Assembly: GCA_903905735.1 (NCBI GenBank)
Contig: CAIVHU010000189.1
Coordinates: 1 to 48,175 of the forward strand
Length of the DNA: 48,175 nt
Reading direction: 5' to 3'
DNA from: an uncultured beta proteobacterium
GTDB lineage: Bacteria; Pseudomonadota; Gammaproteobacteria; Burkholderiales; Burkholderiaceae_C
Shown: piece after piece, positions 33,980 to 43,995 of the stretch
How positions within the stretch are numbered: the stretch's first letter is position 1
Layout: each line of letters starts with the position of its first letter
Notes under the pieces: generated by a model
Told to the model about the DNA's origin: nothing
The model's database searches: none
Seen by the model: the letters and a program-made list of their open reading frames with translations, nothing else
Position numbers and translations under genes: made by a program

Positions 33980-34197
33980 ATGCTCATGAACCTCGCCTGT
34001 GGCACAGCAATGTCTGGAGCACCCAGGTCATCAAAAAACGAAGACGACGACGGCTGGTCCGTGGACATGATGCAAGACGGCAAATTTGAACCCGAGTTGG
34101 TAGGCCCCTGGAACATGGGGTGCGACAAAAGAGTTCCAAGCCGCTGGGCGGCAGCACCCTCAAATGGTTTGAAGCCGGGTTTTCCGGGCCGACGTAG
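33980..34197 (+). pseudogene. Broken small conserved protein (about 70 codons)
   Basis: The + strand encodes DDDGWSVDMMQDGKFEPELV followed by GPWNMGCDK. After a frameshift near 34127, SKPLGGSTLKWFEAGF follows and stops at 34197. From memory this matches a small family of unknown function common in Burkholderiales, with EPELVGPWTMGRDK and NPKPL motifs. The frame break and loss of the Arg in GRDK suggest a dead gene. No neighbour points to a role. Confidence 0.4.
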
Positions 34198-34374
34198 TGC
34201 GTGGGATGTGCCAGTCGATGGCCGCAGATTTTCAAGTGTTTTTGGATGCTAGCCCTTAAATGGAGAGGGCTAGGTGCTATCTTATTAAGTGGCATCCCGC
34301 CCCAGGTCTCAACACCCGATAGCTTCAGGTCGGGTGTCCACTTTCAGACGCCAGATGTTTACGCGTCTTTGGTC

Positions 34375-35421
34375 TTAGCGCACCGGATTGCCGTAAATCA
34401 ACCCACCTTGGTACCACTGTTTGTTCAGCCCGCGCGGCAGGTTTACCGGCGATTTGTTGCCCAAGTTGCGTTCAAAACTCTCGCCATAGTTGCCGGTGGC
34501 TTTGATCACGCGCGCCAGCCAGTCCTTGTCCAGACCCAGCACCTTGCCCGAATCTTCCTTGCCTCCGCCCAGCAGGCGTTGCACCTGCGGGTCGGTGCTG
34601 CTGGCTTTGAGCTCGTCCACATTGGCCTGGGTCACGCCAAATTCTTCGGCCTCAAAGGTGCCATAGATCACCCATTTGACAATGGTGAACCACTCGGCAT
34701 CGTCCCGACGCACCAGCGGACCCAAGGGTTCCTTGGAGATCAGCTCCGGCAGAATCACATGGTCTTTGGGGTCCTTGGCTTCCTTGCTGCGGATCGACGC
34801 CAGGCCAGAGGCGTCGGTGGTGTAGGCCAGGCAACGGCCAGAGAAATAGGCGGCGTTGGCGGCGTCAAATTGCTCAAACACGACGGGTTTGAGGTTCAGG
34901 CCGTTGGCCTTGGAATAACTGGCCAGGTTCTTTTCGGTGGTGGTGCCGGACTGGACACACACCGTTTGCCCCTTAAGCTGTTTTGGGCTTTTGATTTTGC
35001 TCTTGGTCGGCACCATGAAGGCCTGACCATCAAAGTAATTGGTCACCGTACCAAAAAAGCCGAGAGACGCGTCACGCGTCTCGGTCAGCGTAGTGTTGCG
35101 CGCCAGCACATCCACCTCGCCCGACTGCAGGGCGGTAAAGCGCTGTTGCGAGTTCAACGGCACAAACCGAACCTTCTCCGCATCACCCAGGACGGCAGCC
35201 GCCAGGCCACGGCACACATCCACGTCCAGGCCGCTCCATTTGCCGGTGGAGTCGATCGCCGAGAAACCGTTGACTCCGCCGGCCACACCACAGGCAACCT
35301 GGCCGCGCGATTTGATCGTGTCCAAGGTTTTGCCGGCATAAGCGGGTGCTGCCATGACCGCGCCCAACAGGCCAACGACCGCCAGTTTTTTGAGATGGGG
35401 CGTGACGTGTTTTTTCTTCAT
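34375..35421 (-). CDS. General amino-acid ABC transporter binding protein (AapJ type), orphan
   Basis: 348 aa from ATG 35421; the frame extends to 35640 but only this ATG gives a signal peptide (MKKKHVTPHLKKLAVVGLLG, cleavage near APAYA). AapJ/YhdW-type features: RGQVACGVAGGVNGFSA, WSGLDVDVCRGLAAAVLGDA, ALQSGEVDVLARNTTLT and GTVTNYFDGQAFMV. The length fits this larger subgroup of family 3 binding proteins. No permease or ATPase gene is adjacent, so it must share one encoded elsewhere. It lies 287 bases beyond the end of the operon at 35709-43784, on the same strand, with its own promoter region. Confidence 0.9.
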   Translation of the reverse strand: MKKKHVTPHLKKLAVVGLLGAVMAAPAYAGKTLDTIKSRGQVACGVAGGVNGFSAIDSTGKWSGLDVDVCRGLAAAVLGDAEKVRFVPLNSQQRFTALQSGEVDVLARNTTLTETRDASLGFFGTVTNYFDGQAFMVPTKSKIKSPKQLKGQTVCVQSGTTTEKNLASYSKANGLNLKPVVFEQFDAANAAYFSGRCLAYTTDASGLASIRSKEAKDPKDHVILPELISKEPLGPLVRRDDAEWFTIVKWVIYGTFEAEEFGVTQANVDELKASSTDPQVQRLLGGGKEDSGKVLGLDKDWLARVIKATGNYGESFERNLGNKSPVNLPRGLNKQWYQGGLIYGNPVR

Positions 35422-35708
35422 AGGTGAGTCCAGGTGGTTAAACAGTGTTGATGAAAGGATGTGGTGTTGTCGCGTATCAGCCGTCTTGCGTGCGGTTCCA
35501 GCTGGAGCCAGCGCGTTTGATAAAAGCTTGTTTGCCCAGCTGAAGCGCAGTGTTTCAAAGTTGATCAGACGGCTAACCCAATGCCAAGTTTTTATGCCCG
35601 ACCGAGCCGGTGACTGTAATGCGGCCACTTGCAAACTCAAAATACGGATTGCTTGCTTATATATGCCAAAAACATCCGATGGCTTTTGTTGTCAAAAGGG
35701 GTCTGTGT

Positions 35709-36842
35709 TCAATTTGCAGGTATATAAGGCTCTCCCAGTGTCAACATCAGGCGGTTCGCCCACGAGAAGAAGGCGACCGCACCCATCAGGTCCAGCAGTT
35801 CGAGTTCACCCAGACCCAAAGCGCGCAACGGTGCCAGATGCGCTGATGTGGCGGCATCTGGCGTTGCCGCGAACTGCGCCGCAAAGCGGATCAGCGCCTG
35901 CCAACGTACGGATTGCCCAGCGGCCAAGTCGCCACCTGGTGCCACGGCCAGTAAGGTGTCGATGGCGGCAACTTCCCCTGACAACTGGGCTGACTTGCGG
36001 GCATGGACCGAGGCACAGTAGATGCAGCCGTTGACTTTGCTGGTCACCGTCGCGGCCAGCTCCCGCTCGGCGCGTGACAGGCCGCCATGGGTGTAGAAGA
36101 TGCCCTTGTCGGTGCGGGTGCGGTGCGTCAGAACCGGCAGGTCGCGCGCCAGCAGCATGAAATAGTCTGAATTCAGATGTCCGGCTTTCTCAAGCTGGGT
36201 ACTCTCGTCCTCGCTCAGCGTGGCGCGATCACGCGGCGCCAGCCACGGCTCCCAACCGAGTTCAACACGGGTGAAAGCCGTGGGTGCAGGCTGGCCCGAT
36301 ACGGTCAACGGCTGCGTATGCCATGTGCCGGCACGCACCTCGGCTATCGGCACATTGGCTGCGTTGGCGCTGTCGGCAATCAGACGCAAGCCAGCCAGAT
36401 AACGACTCTGGAAGCTGGTGAAGGCCACAATCTGTGCGATGGTCAGGATCGCGTCGGCCGACCAGCCTGCAGCCTCCAGCAAGCGCAGGTCATTGGGCGA
36501 CGCCCGTACAGGCTCAGTTGCCAGCAGGCGCACATGCCGCAGCGCAGCCTGGGTACGTGCGTTGTCCACCGGTGCACCACCAGCCGCTGCCAGACGCGCT
36601 CGGTAGTGGGACACCAGCAGTTCATCATCATGGGCCTCACTCGTGGCAAAGGCAAACGCCAGTCGTTCGTTCAGGCTCAAACGCTGCAGGTCTGCGGATT
36701 CAAACAGCACGCGCCCGCTGGCTTCGGCGTTGTGCACAGCGTCCTCGCGCACAGCCAGTGCGGCTGCCAAGGGTGTGCCAGCCTGCACACCGGCCAATTG
36801 GGTCAATAAGGTTTCGTCAGGTTTCAAAACAGAGGTATTCAT
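35709..36842 (-). CDS. Carboxymuconolactone decarboxylase/alkylhydroperoxidase-type fusion protein
   Basis: 377 aa from ATG 36842. Two related halves of the AhpD/CMD helical fold. The N-terminal half (about 1-160) lacks a CxxC and ends in AFTSFQSRYLAGLRLIAD. The C-terminal half has the redox motif CIYCASVHARK, Cys273, Cys276 and His280. From memory the halves match two families usually encoded by adjacent genes (Avi_7170 and Avi_7169 types); here they are fused. It is the last gene of the operon binding protein-permeases-ATPase-monooxygenase-CMD. It may remove a peroxide or support the monooxygenase step with disulfide/thiol chemistry (inference). Confidence 0.85.
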   Translation of the reverse strand: MNTSVLKPDETLLTQLAGVQAGTPLAAALAVREDAVHNAEASGRVLFESADLQRLSLNERLAFAFATSEAHDDELLVSHYRARLAAAGGAPVDNARTQAALRHVRLLATEPVRASPNDLRLLEAAGWSADAILTIAQIVAFTSFQSRYLAGLRLIADSANAANVPIAEVRAGTWHTQPLTVSGQPAPTAFTRVELGWEPWLAPRDRATLSEDESTQLEKAGHLNSDYFMLLARDLPVLTHRTRTDKGIFYTHGGLSRAERELAATVTSKVNGCIYCASVHARKSAQLSGEVAAIDTLLAVAPGGDLAAGQSVRWQALIRFAAQFAATPDAATSAHLAPLRALGLGELELLDLMGAVAFFSWANRLMLTLGEPYIPAN

Positions 36843-36875
36843 AAAAAAGGACTTTGGCAATGTGATGAGTAGGTG

Positions 36876-38393
36876 TCAGGGATGGTCCACACGGTTGATG
36901 TCCCACTCGTGGCCCTCTACCTCCAGTTCGGCGTAGTCATGAACCGCCTGGAACTGATGGTCGCGGTCAGCGGTATACAAACGCGCCACGATGCCATCGG
37001 CCAGCCGCTGGGCACCCAGGCTGATACCAGGGATGTCACCACTGGGTTTGCCGTGGCTCAGCAACGCGGCGCCAGTGAACAGGTGGACGCGCTCAAGCAC
37101 CGGGCAGGCACCGGGCGATTTCTCGCGCAATGAAAAGTCAGGAGCCAGGTCAGGAAAACTGTCCAGGGCGAAGCCGGATGGATGTGCGGGCTGACGGTCA
37201 CTCCAGAAACGGATATGCGGAGCCAAGCCAGTCAGTTCTGGTCGCCACGCCAAGTCGGTCGCGTAGCCGGTGGCGAACACCAGGTGGTCCACCGGGTAGT
37301 CGTCATGCGGGGTACGCACCGCCACAGCATGGTCAGCGACAACCGACAGGCTGGCAACCGGGCTGTTGAAATGCAGGCGGATGTTGCGCCACTGTGCGAC
37401 GCGGCGAACAGTCGCCTGCGCGGGAGGCACTTTCTGGGCCTTCAAAAAGTCCAGCAACGGCTGGCGTTCCTGCGGCGACAGGCCGCTGAAGCCGTGGTAA
37501 TGGCCGGGGTGGGTGACGGCTTTCCAGTAGTTGATACGCGAGAAATCAGCGCTGCGCACAAAGACATCCACGCTGGCCACACCGGCTTCTGCCGCCGTGG
37601 CTGCAGCATCCAGTGCGGAATCCCCGCCACCGATGATGCCCAGGCGTCGCCCACGCCACGGGCTGAAGTCAATGCGCTCGCTGGTATGTTGCCAGCGTTC
37701 GCGTGGCAGCGCGTGCGCCAGCGCCGGGATTGCTGGTCCACCCAGACCGTCCATGCCAGTGGCCAGTACCAAGTGGCGCGCCAGCAGTGTTTGGGCAGGC
37801 GCACCGGACTGCGCCTCGGGCCAGGCCTTGAAGGCAATGCCTGGGCTACCGTCCGGCAGCGTCACCGCCTCAATGCCTTCAACCCGGGTCTGGTGGGTCA
37901 CCGGCAGGTCCAACGCGGTGCGATACCAGTTCAGATAGTCTTGCCACTGCTCGCGCGGTATGCGGCCAAGGGCCTGCCAGCCGTCCGCTCCGAACTGCGC
38001 CTCGTACCATGCGCGAAAAGTCAAAGAAGACAGGCCCAGCGCCGGACCGGGTAAGTGTTTGGGCGAGCGCAGCGTTTGCATGCGTGCGTGGGTGACCCAG
38101 GGGCCTTCCTGGCCCGGCGGGTTGCGGTCAAAGACGCGCACACGCTGCACACCAGCCAGGCGCAAGGCCGCCGCAGCGGCCAGGCCAGACATACCCGCAC
38201 CCACAATGGCGACATCCAGCACGGGATCATCAGAGCGCCGTTGCAACCAGTCTTCGGCCGGTAGACCCAGAAACTCCAGGTCCTGGCGCAACCGTCGTTC
38301 TAAAGCAGCCAGCCCAATGTCAACAGACCGTGGCGGTGTGACAGCGCCCGTGCGGGCTTGTTCGTTCGGGCGTTCCAGTGTGTGTGTGCTCAT
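36876..38393 (-). CDS. FAD/NADPH-dependent monooxygenase-like flavoprotein
   Basis: 505 aa from ATG 38393; TTG 38414, overlapping the ATPase stop by four bases, is an alternative. Two dinucleotide sites are present: DVAIVGAGMSGLAAAAAL for FAD and RRLGIIGGGDSALDAA for NAD(P)H. RWQHTSERIDFSPW before the second site resembles the linker of flavin monooxygenases, and VFATGYATDL is the usual ATG motif. FSRINYWK and a long C-terminal part suggest an N- or S-oxygenating, or Baeyer-Villiger-like, enzyme. Located between the importer ATPase and the CMD protein in one operon, it probably oxidises the imported compound. Confidence 0.85.
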   Translation of the reverse strand: MSTHTLERPNEQARTGAVTPPRSVDIGLAALERRLRQDLEFLGLPAEDWLQRRSDDPVLDVAIVGAGMSGLAAAAALRLAGVQRVRVFDRNPPGQEGPWVTHARMQTLRSPKHLPGPALGLSSLTFRAWYEAQFGADGWQALGRIPREQWQDYLNWYRTALDLPVTHQTRVEGIEAVTLPDGSPGIAFKAWPEAQSGAPAQTLLARHLVLATGMDGLGGPAIPALAHALPRERWQHTSERIDFSPWRGRRLGIIGGGDSALDAAATAAEAGVASVDVFVRSADFSRINYWKAVTHPGHYHGFSGLSPQERQPLLDFLKAQKVPPAQATVRRVAQWRNIRLHFNSPVASLSVVADHAVAVRTPHDDYPVDHLVFATGYATDLAWRPELTGLAPHIRFWSDRQPAHPSGFALDSFPDLAPDFSLREKSPGACPVLERVHLFTGAALLSHGKPSGDIPGISLGAQRLADGIVARLYTADRDHQFQAVHDYAELEVEGHEWDINRVDHP

Positions 38394-38410
38394 GGTGATT
38401 TTTGATGCAA

Positions 38411-40186
38411 TCAAGTGGTGGTCAAAAGATCCAGTTTGGGAAAGGTCGGGGGCTCTGGTCGCGTGAACTTGCTGGGTGTGGGTGATGTCAATGGCGCACG
38501 CCCTGGCACGGCATCGATCAAGCTGCGGGTGTATGGGTGTTGAGGCGCCTGCCAGATGTCGTCAGGGCGACCGCTTTCAACGATCTGCCCCTCGTTCATC
38601 ACCAGCACCCGGTCCGAGATATAGCGCACAACCGACAGGTCATGCGAAATGAACAAGTAAGACAGGCCGTAGGCCTGGCGCAAGTCAACCAACAGGTTGA
38701 GGACCTGCGCCTGAACCGAAACGTCCAGCGCCGAAACCGGCTCGTCGCAGATGATCAACGCTGGCCGCAGCACCAATGCACGCGCAATACTGATGCGCTG
38801 GCGCTGGCCACCCGAGAATTCGTGCGGGTAACGCTGCAGGCTGTCGGCAGGTAGCCCCACTGAGTCGAGCATCTCCCGTGCCGCTTTCAGGCGGGCGGGC
38901 CGGTCCAAGTCAAGGTGCAGATGCTGCACGGAATCCAATATCTCCCCGACCGTATGACGCGGGTTGAGCGAACCATAAGGGTCTTGGAACACCATCTGCA
39001 CCTGGCGCCGAAATGGCTTGAGCTGGCGCTCAGTCAGCGCACCGATGTCCTGACCGCGAAAACGCAGCGTGCCAGCATCTTCACGCACCAGGCGCAGCAG
39101 TATCTTGCCCAACGTTGACTTTCCGCAGCCCGACTGGCCGACCAAACCCAGCGTCTCTCCCGGCCAAAGATCGAAATCAACACTGCGTACTGCTGCCAAT
39201 GGCTCACCAGCGCGGTGGAAGGTTTTGCTCAGATGGTGCACTTGCAGCAACGGCGTATCCGCCCGAACCGGCTCGTTGGTGGGTGCGACATCGGCGGCCA
39301 GCGCCGTATCGCTGAGTGCAAAGTCGTAGCCTCCCTGCGCAGCAGGGGTGACGCGGATTTCCGCCAGGCGCTCGCGGCTGTAGTGACGTGGCGTGTCCTT
39401 GCGCAGCGAAGCGCCGAGCAACCCCCGGCTGTAGGGGTGGGTCGGTGCAGCAAACAAAGCGTCTGTCGAGGCCGACTCCAGAATCCGTCCGTCATGCATC
39501 ACCAGCACCCTGTCGGCCTGCTCGGCCACAACGCCCAGGTCGTGTGTGATCAGCAACAGGCCCATGTTCAGGTCACGGCACAGTTCGTCAAGCAAGCCCA
39601 GAATCTGAGCCTGGGTCGTCACATCCAGTGCGGTGGTGGGCTCATCGGCAATCAACAGCCGCGGATTGCAGGCAATGGCGATGGCAATCATCACCCGCTG
39701 TCGCTGTCCCCCAGAGAGCAGGTGAGGGTATTCGTCGAGTACCTGCCAGGGGCGTGGCATGTGGACCCGTTCCAGCAGTTCACCGGCACGCTGGCGCGCT
39801 TCACGGGCGCTGATGCTGCGGTGTTGACGCAACACTTCGATGATTTGCTCTCCAATTCGTAGCACAGGGTTAAGACTGGTCAAGGGCTCCTGGAAGATCA
39901 TGCCAATGCGATCGCCCTGCAGCTGGCGCCGCTCACGACGGGTCATCGTCAACAAGTTCTGGCCTTCGAAATGGAGGCGACCGGCGGCATCTGCGTTGTC
40001 GGGCAACAAACCGGCAATCGCCAGCGCCGTGGTGGACTTGCCGCAGCCGGACTCACCCACCAGCGCTACGCGCTCTCCAGCTGCCACCTTGAATCCGATC
40101 TGATGGATCAAAGGCTGCGCGTCGTAACGCACCACCAAGTCTTCGACGGTGAGCAAGGGCTGAGCCACGTTGTTAAGGTCGGTCAT
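38411..40186 (-). CDS. Oligopeptide/dipeptide-type ABC transporter ATPase, DppD-DppF fusion
   Basis: 591 aa containing two complete ABC domains normally encoded by two genes. Domain 1: [45 protein letters not shown]. Domain 2, from about residue 310: [45 protein letters not shown]. Each half ends with the Dpp-type C-terminal segment ([11 protein letters not shown] and [17 protein letters not shown]). Its ATG overlaps the stop of the DppC-type permease. It energises import of the ligand of the Tat-exported binding protein at 42159-43784. Such fused ATPases occur in this family. Confidence 0.93.
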   Translation of the reverse strand: MTDLNNVAQPLLTVEDLVVRYDAQPLIHQIGFKVAAGERVALVGESGCGKSTTALAIAGLLPDNADAAGRLHFEGQNLLTMTRRERRQLQGDRIGMIFQEPLTSLNPVLRIGEQIIEVLRQHRSISAREARQRAGELLERVHMPRPWQVLDEYPHLLSGGQRQRVMIAIAIACNPRLLIADEPTTALDVTTQAQILGLLDELCRDLNMGLLLITHDLGVVAEQADRVLVMHDGRILESASTDALFAAPTHPYSRGLLGASLRKDTPRHYSRERLAEIRVTPAAQGGYDFALSDTALAADVAPTNEPVRADTPLLQVHHLSKTFHRAGEPLAAVRSVDFDLWPGETLGLVGQSGCGKSTLGKILLRLVREDAGTLRFRGQDIGALTERQLKPFRRQVQMVFQDPYGSLNPRHTVGEILDSVQHLHLDLDRPARLKAAREMLDSVGLPADSLQRYPHEFSGGQRQRISIARALVLRPALIICDEPVSALDVSVQAQVLNLLVDLRQAYGLSYLFISHDLSVVRYISDRVLVMNEGQIVESGRPDDIWQAPQHPYTRSLIDAVPGRAPLTSPTPSKFTRPEPPTFPKLDLLTTT

Positions 40187-41076
40187 GCTTGCCTGCGGCG
40201 CAAGCGCGGGTTGAGGGCGTCATTCAAACCATCCCCCAGCAGATTAAAAGCCAGCACCACGATGGCAATCGCGCAACCGGGTAGCGCGGTCAGGAACCAG
40301 GCCGACCCGATGTGCTCCCGGTTGCCACCAATCATGCCGCCCCAGGTCGCCACGTTGGGATCACTCATGCCCAGGAAGGACAGGCCCGATTCGGTCAGGA
40401 TGGCGCTGGCAATCAGGATCGAGGTGGTCACGATCAGCGGTGGCAACGCATTGGGCAGCACCTCGCGCACGATGATGTGGCCGTTGCCAAAACCTGCAGC
40501 ACGCGCTGCCAGCACAAAGTCGCTGTCACGCAGGCGCCGGAACTCTGCACGCACCAGGCGAGCAATCTCAGGCCAGGACGCCAGTCCGATGGCGAGCTGG
40601 ATCACCCCAATGGAGGGAGTGTGGATGGCCACCAGCACAATCACCAGCAGGAAGCCAGGCACCGTCTGAAACAGCTCGGTCAGGCGCACCAGCACGCTGT
40701 CAACCAGGCCACCAAAGAAGCCGCCGACCGCGCCGATCACCACGCCGATGACCAGGCTGACGGCCGCAGCGGTCAGGCCGATCATCAACGAGGCGCGCGT
40801 GCCGTGCACCAAACCGGCCAGAACGTCACGCCCCAAGGAATCGGTGCCCAGGAGATGATCCGGGTCCACGCCCGGCCACTGGAGTGGAATACCGGCCATG
40901 TCGAGGGGGTCGCCTGGCGAGATCACATCGGCCAGCAGCGCCGTCAGCGCGACCGCCACCAGGATGGCAATACCCAGCAGCGCCAGCGGATCACGCGAAA
41001 GTGCACGCAGCGCACGTGCGCCGGGCGAGTGGCTGTGCGCCAGTGAGGTCACAGGGGCAAGGATGGAGGTGCTCAT
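40183..41076 (-). CDS. Oligopeptide/dipeptide-type ABC transporter permease (DppC type)
   Basis: 297 aa. N-terminal cytoplasmic tail, then about six membrane segments. DppC hallmarks are HLLGTDSLGRDVLAGLVHGTRA and the coupling loop LAARAAGFGNGHIIVREVLP near the middle; the C-terminus ends in FNLLGDGLNDALNPRLRR. The start is ten bases after the stop of the DppB-type permease, and the stop overlaps the ATPase ATG. Together they form the transmembrane channel of the importer. Confidence 0.93.
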   Translation of the reverse strand: MSTSILAPVTSLAHSHSPGARALRALSRDPLALLGIAILVAVALTALLADVISPGDPLDMAGIPLQWPGVDPDHLLGTDSLGRDVLAGLVHGTRASLMIGLTAAAVSLVIGVVIGAVGGFFGGLVDSVLVRLTELFQTVPGFLLVIVLVAIHTPSIGVIQLAIGLASWPEIARLVRAEFRRLRDSDFVLAARAAGFGNGHIIVREVLPNALPPLIVTTSILIASAILTESGLSFLGMSDPNVATWGGMIGGNREHIGSAWFLTALPGCAIAIVVLAFNLLGDGLNDALNPRLRRRQA

Positions 41077-41085
41077 AAATCGGTC

Positions 41086-42105
41086 TCAGCGGGCCTGGAT
41101 GCGGGGATCCAGCCAGAGTTGCAAGAGGTCGGTCAGCACATTCACCAGCACCACCAACAGCGACGACAACAGCAAAATGCCGAGCAGCACATTGAAATCA
41201 CGCGTCATCACCGCTTCCAGCGTCAAGCGGCCCAACCCTGGCCAGCCAAACACGGTTTCGGTCACGGCGGCACCGCCAAACAGCGCCGCAAAATGCAGGC
41301 CGGCCACGGTGGTGATGGGCATCAACGCGTTGCGCAGCACATGGCGGAACACCACACGGTACGGTGACAAGCCCTTGGAGCGCGCCGTGCGCACAAAGTC
41401 CTGTTGTTTGACTTCTAGCATGGCAGCCCTAGTAAGACGGGCATAGACCGCTATAAAAAATGTAGAAAGCGTCAAAACAGGCAAGATCGCGTAGTGCAGC
41501 CGGTCCAGTAACCAGTCGATGCCCATCAGGTTGACGCCGATGGTCTGGTACCCATTGGCGGGAACCCAGCCCAGCTTCACCGAGAACAGCAGAATCAGCA
41601 TCAGGCCGATCCAGAAGCCGGGTGTTGAGTACAGCAACAGGTTCAGTATCGACAGCAGGCGGTCCGTCAGGCGCCCAGCCCAGGTTGCCATCACGGTACC
41701 AATCAACACGCCCACCGTGATCGCCAGGCCCAGGCCGCTGATGACCAGGAACAGGGTGTTGGGCAAACGCCCAAAAATCAGCTCAGTGACGGGCACGTTG
41801 TAGCGCGGCGAAACCCCAAGATCGAGCCGGGCCAGGTGATCCAGGTACACCAGCAGCCGGTCGCCAATTGAACCCACCAGACCAAACTGTTCACGCAACG
41901 CGGTCATGCTCTGCAGCGTCGCGCCGCCGGACTCACCCGACATCACATCGACCACGTCGCCGGGCACCATCTGCAGCAGGATGAAGTTCAGGATCAGGAT
42001 GCCCACCACGGTCGGAATCGCCTGCAGCAAGGTGCGCCGGATCGCTGGCAGAAAGCGGCCAGGCGGGCGCGGGAGCACCGCGGTCTCGGATAGTTGGTGG
42101 GACAT
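41086..42105 (-). CDS. Oligopeptide/dipeptide-type ABC transporter permease (DppB type)
   Basis: 339 aa with the DppB layout: an N-terminal membrane segment (QAIPTVVGILILNFILL), LVPGDVVDVMSG-type periplasmic start, and a core with coupling loop FVRTARSKGLSPYRVVFRHVL. The C-terminal FGWPGLGRLTLEAVMTRDFN is diagnostic. It begins about 54 bases after the binding-protein stop on the same strand and is followed by the DppC-type gene. Intact and of normal length. Confidence 0.93.
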   Translation of the reverse strand: MSHQLSETAVLPRPPGRFLPAIRRTLLQAIPTVVGILILNFILLQMVPGDVVDVMSGESGGATLQSMTALREQFGLVGSIGDRLLVYLDHLARLDLGVSPRYNVPVTELIFGRLPNTLFLVISGLGLAITVGVLIGTVMATWAGRLTDRLLSILNLLLYSTPGFWIGLMLILLFSVKLGWVPANGYQTIGVNLMGIDWLLDRLHYAILPVLTLSTFFIAVYARLTRAAMLEVKQQDFVRTARSKGLSPYRVVFRHVLRNALMPITTVAGLHFAALFGGAAVTETVFGWPGLGRLTLEAVMTRDFNVLLGILLLSSLLVVLVNVLTDLLQLWLDPRIQAR

Positions 42106-42158
42106 GAATCATGGGTCCGGCACGGACAGGCCGCACCGGAAATTGAGACGACGTTGAC

Positions 42159-43784
42159 TCAGGCGGCCTTGATTTGCACGTCGGCGAGGTTGCCGCGCAA
42201 GCCGGCTGCAGCATTGTTGAATCCGTCGACGCGCTTGTTGTAAACCGTGACGTTTTGAACCTGCACCAGCGCAATGGTCGGAATCTCCTTGATCACGATG
42301 GCCTGGAACTGCTTGAACAGTTCAGCTCGCTTGGTCACGTTTACCTCGATGGCAGCAGCTTCCAACAGCCGATCAACCTCGGGGTTCTGGTACTTGTTGG
42401 CGTTGGACCAGGGCACTTGGCGGTTGAAACTCTTGGACCAGTAGATGCGCTGCAGGCCAACGGTCGGGTCAAACATGGTGCTGACGCCACTGACGGTGAA
42501 ATCGAACTCGCGATCGGTGTAGACGCTGCGGATATAGCTGCCTGGGTCTTGCTCACGCACCGTCACATTGATGCCCACGCGTGCCAGTGCCGAGCGGATG
42601 TAGTGTGCGGTGCGCTTGAAGCCCTCGTTGAACGGGTTGGCATACAGCGTCAAATCGAAACGGTTGGCGCCACCCTTGCGGGCATAACCTGCTGCATCCA
42701 GCAGCTTGTTGGCCTTGTCGATGTCGTAGGGATAGGGGTCCTGCGCATCCAGGTGGAAGCGGGGGAAGCTGGACTTGGACACAGGCGCAATGGTGGGCAC
42801 CGCATGACCATAGAACGCAATGTTGCGAATCTGCTCACGGCTGATGGCGTGGGCAATAGCCTGGCGCACTTCTGGCTTCTGGAACACCTCACGCTCAAGG
42901 TTGAACTCCAGCATGGTCAAGGTCGCGTTGTCTTCATAACCCACCTCTGTGGTGGCCAGGAAGGGATAGCTTCCCAGGTTGGGCACTTCGGACAGCGGGA
43001 TCGGGCTTGAGTCACCGATATCGAACGTCTTGTTTTTGAAACCATTGAGGCGCGCGGCGATGTCCGGCACGATGCGGAAAATCAAAGTCTCAACCTGCGG
43101 CTTGCCCTTCTGCCAGTAATTGGGGTTGCGCTCATAGATGATGTGGCTGCCGCGCTCCCACTGTTTGAAGCGGAAAGGACCAGTTCCGATTGGGGCGGCG
43201 TTCAACGGGTTTTGAATCGCGCTATCGGCCTGGTAGTGGTGCGAAGGCAGGATGGGTGTCTCACCCGCAGCCAGTGCCAGCAGCAGGTAGGGGGCGGGTT
43301 TGGACAGCTTTAGGCGCAGCGTATTGGCGTCCACCGCTTCAGCGGCGGAGAGGTTGGCAAAGGTGGCACTGCCACGTGGGTGGTAACGCTTGGCCAGCAG
43401 GATGGAAAAGGCGGCGTCAGCGGCTACAAACGGCTTGCCGTCATGCCACTTGACGCCCTTGCGCAGGTTAAAGGTGTACTCCAGACCATCTGAACTCACC
43501 TTCCATGATGTGGCCAGTTGCGGGCGAGGCGTCAGCTGGTGGTCGTATTCAAGCAGGCCCTCCAGAACCTTGGAACTGACAGTCACACTTGTGCCGGCTG
43601 TGTTTGAGAAAGACACCAGGGTCGGCGGCTCCGGATTGAGCACTGCGGTGAGTGTCCCTTTGCCACTGGGCGCAGTCTGCGCGATGGCGTTGGATGCCTC
43701 GACGAGCGCCCACGCTGGTACGCCGGCGAGCAGCGTGGCATGCGAAGCCTGTTGAAGAAAGGAGCGACGGGAGGAGTTTTTCAT
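42159..43784 (-). CDS. Oligopeptide-type ABC transporter binding protein with Tat signal
   Basis: 541 aa from ATG 43784 (the frame extends to 44018 but lacks a signal there). SRRSFLQQ in the first 12 residues followed by a mild hydrophobic stretch is a twin-arginine signal, so the protein would be exported folded. Family 5 (SBP_bac_5) fold: VLNPEPPTLVSFSN, KWHDGKPFVAADAAFS, IGTGPFRFKQWERGSHIIYE, and LDAAGYARKGGANRFDL. From memory it resembles the KPN_01854 subgroup found beside flavin monooxygenases and CMD proteins. First gene of a six-gene array; the OsmC-YcaO gene lies 211 bases upstream on the same strand. Confidence 0.88.
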   Translation of the reverse strand: MKNSSRRSFLQQASHATLLAGVPAWALVEASNAIAQTAPSGKGTLTAVLNPEPPTLVSFSNTAGTSVTVSSKVLEGLLEYDHQLTPRPQLATSWKVSSDGLEYTFNLRKGVKWHDGKPFVAADAAFSILLAKRYHPRGSATFANLSAAEAVDANTLRLKLSKPAPYLLLALAAGETPILPSHHYQADSAIQNPLNAAPIGTGPFRFKQWERGSHIIYERNPNYWQKGKPQVETLIFRIVPDIAARLNGFKNKTFDIGDSSPIPLSEVPNLGSYPFLATTEVGYEDNATLTMLEFNLEREVFQKPEVRQAIAHAISREQIRNIAFYGHAVPTIAPVSKSSFPRFHLDAQDPYPYDIDKANKLLDAAGYARKGGANRFDLTLYANPFNEGFKRTAHYIRSALARVGINVTVREQDPGSYIRSVYTDREFDFTVSGVSTMFDPTVGLQRIYWSKSFNRQVPWSNANKYQNPEVDRLLEAAAIEVNVTKRAELFKQFQAIVIKEIPTIALVQVQNVTVYNKRVDGFNNAAAGLRGNLADVQIKAA

Positions 43785-43995
43785 GGCGAGCAAAGAGGAT
43801 GGAACATATTCCCTACGGAACAAACCCCGCGGGCATTTAAGGCCCCATTTTTGCCCCAGCCTTGCTGATCCACAAATACTGAATTCAGATATGGAAAGTT
43901 GTTTTCTGATCTTGATCAAGGCGGCTGGTTGCCCGGATTTGAACCATTCCGCAATGTCAGGATGAACGTCATCATCGTAGGCACAACATGCATCC

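Larger units (their letters stand above)
33699..34374. other. Long non-coding stretch between two minus-strand genes
   Basis: About 675 bases without an intact gene. It contains the palindrome at 33788-33814, a degenerate small gene at 33980-34197, and no tRNA, insertion sequence or obvious terminator. AT content rises around 33770-33820, as expected for a promoter of the hydrolase at 33141-33698. Confidence 0.6.

Noticed and set aside
34201..35427. A 408-codon open frame on the + strand
   Set aside because: It lies opposite the clear amino-acid binding protein gene, has no recognisable domain, and is the mirror of GC-rich codon use.
42174..43010. A 278-codon frame on the + strand inside the oligopeptide binding protein
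   Set aside because: Antisense shadow with no domain and no ribosome site.
43879..43888. Palindrome CTGAATTCAG upstream of the Tat-dependent binding protein
   Set aside because: A ten-base palindrome is expected by chance at this scale, and the same sequence also occurs inside the CMD coding region near 36168.
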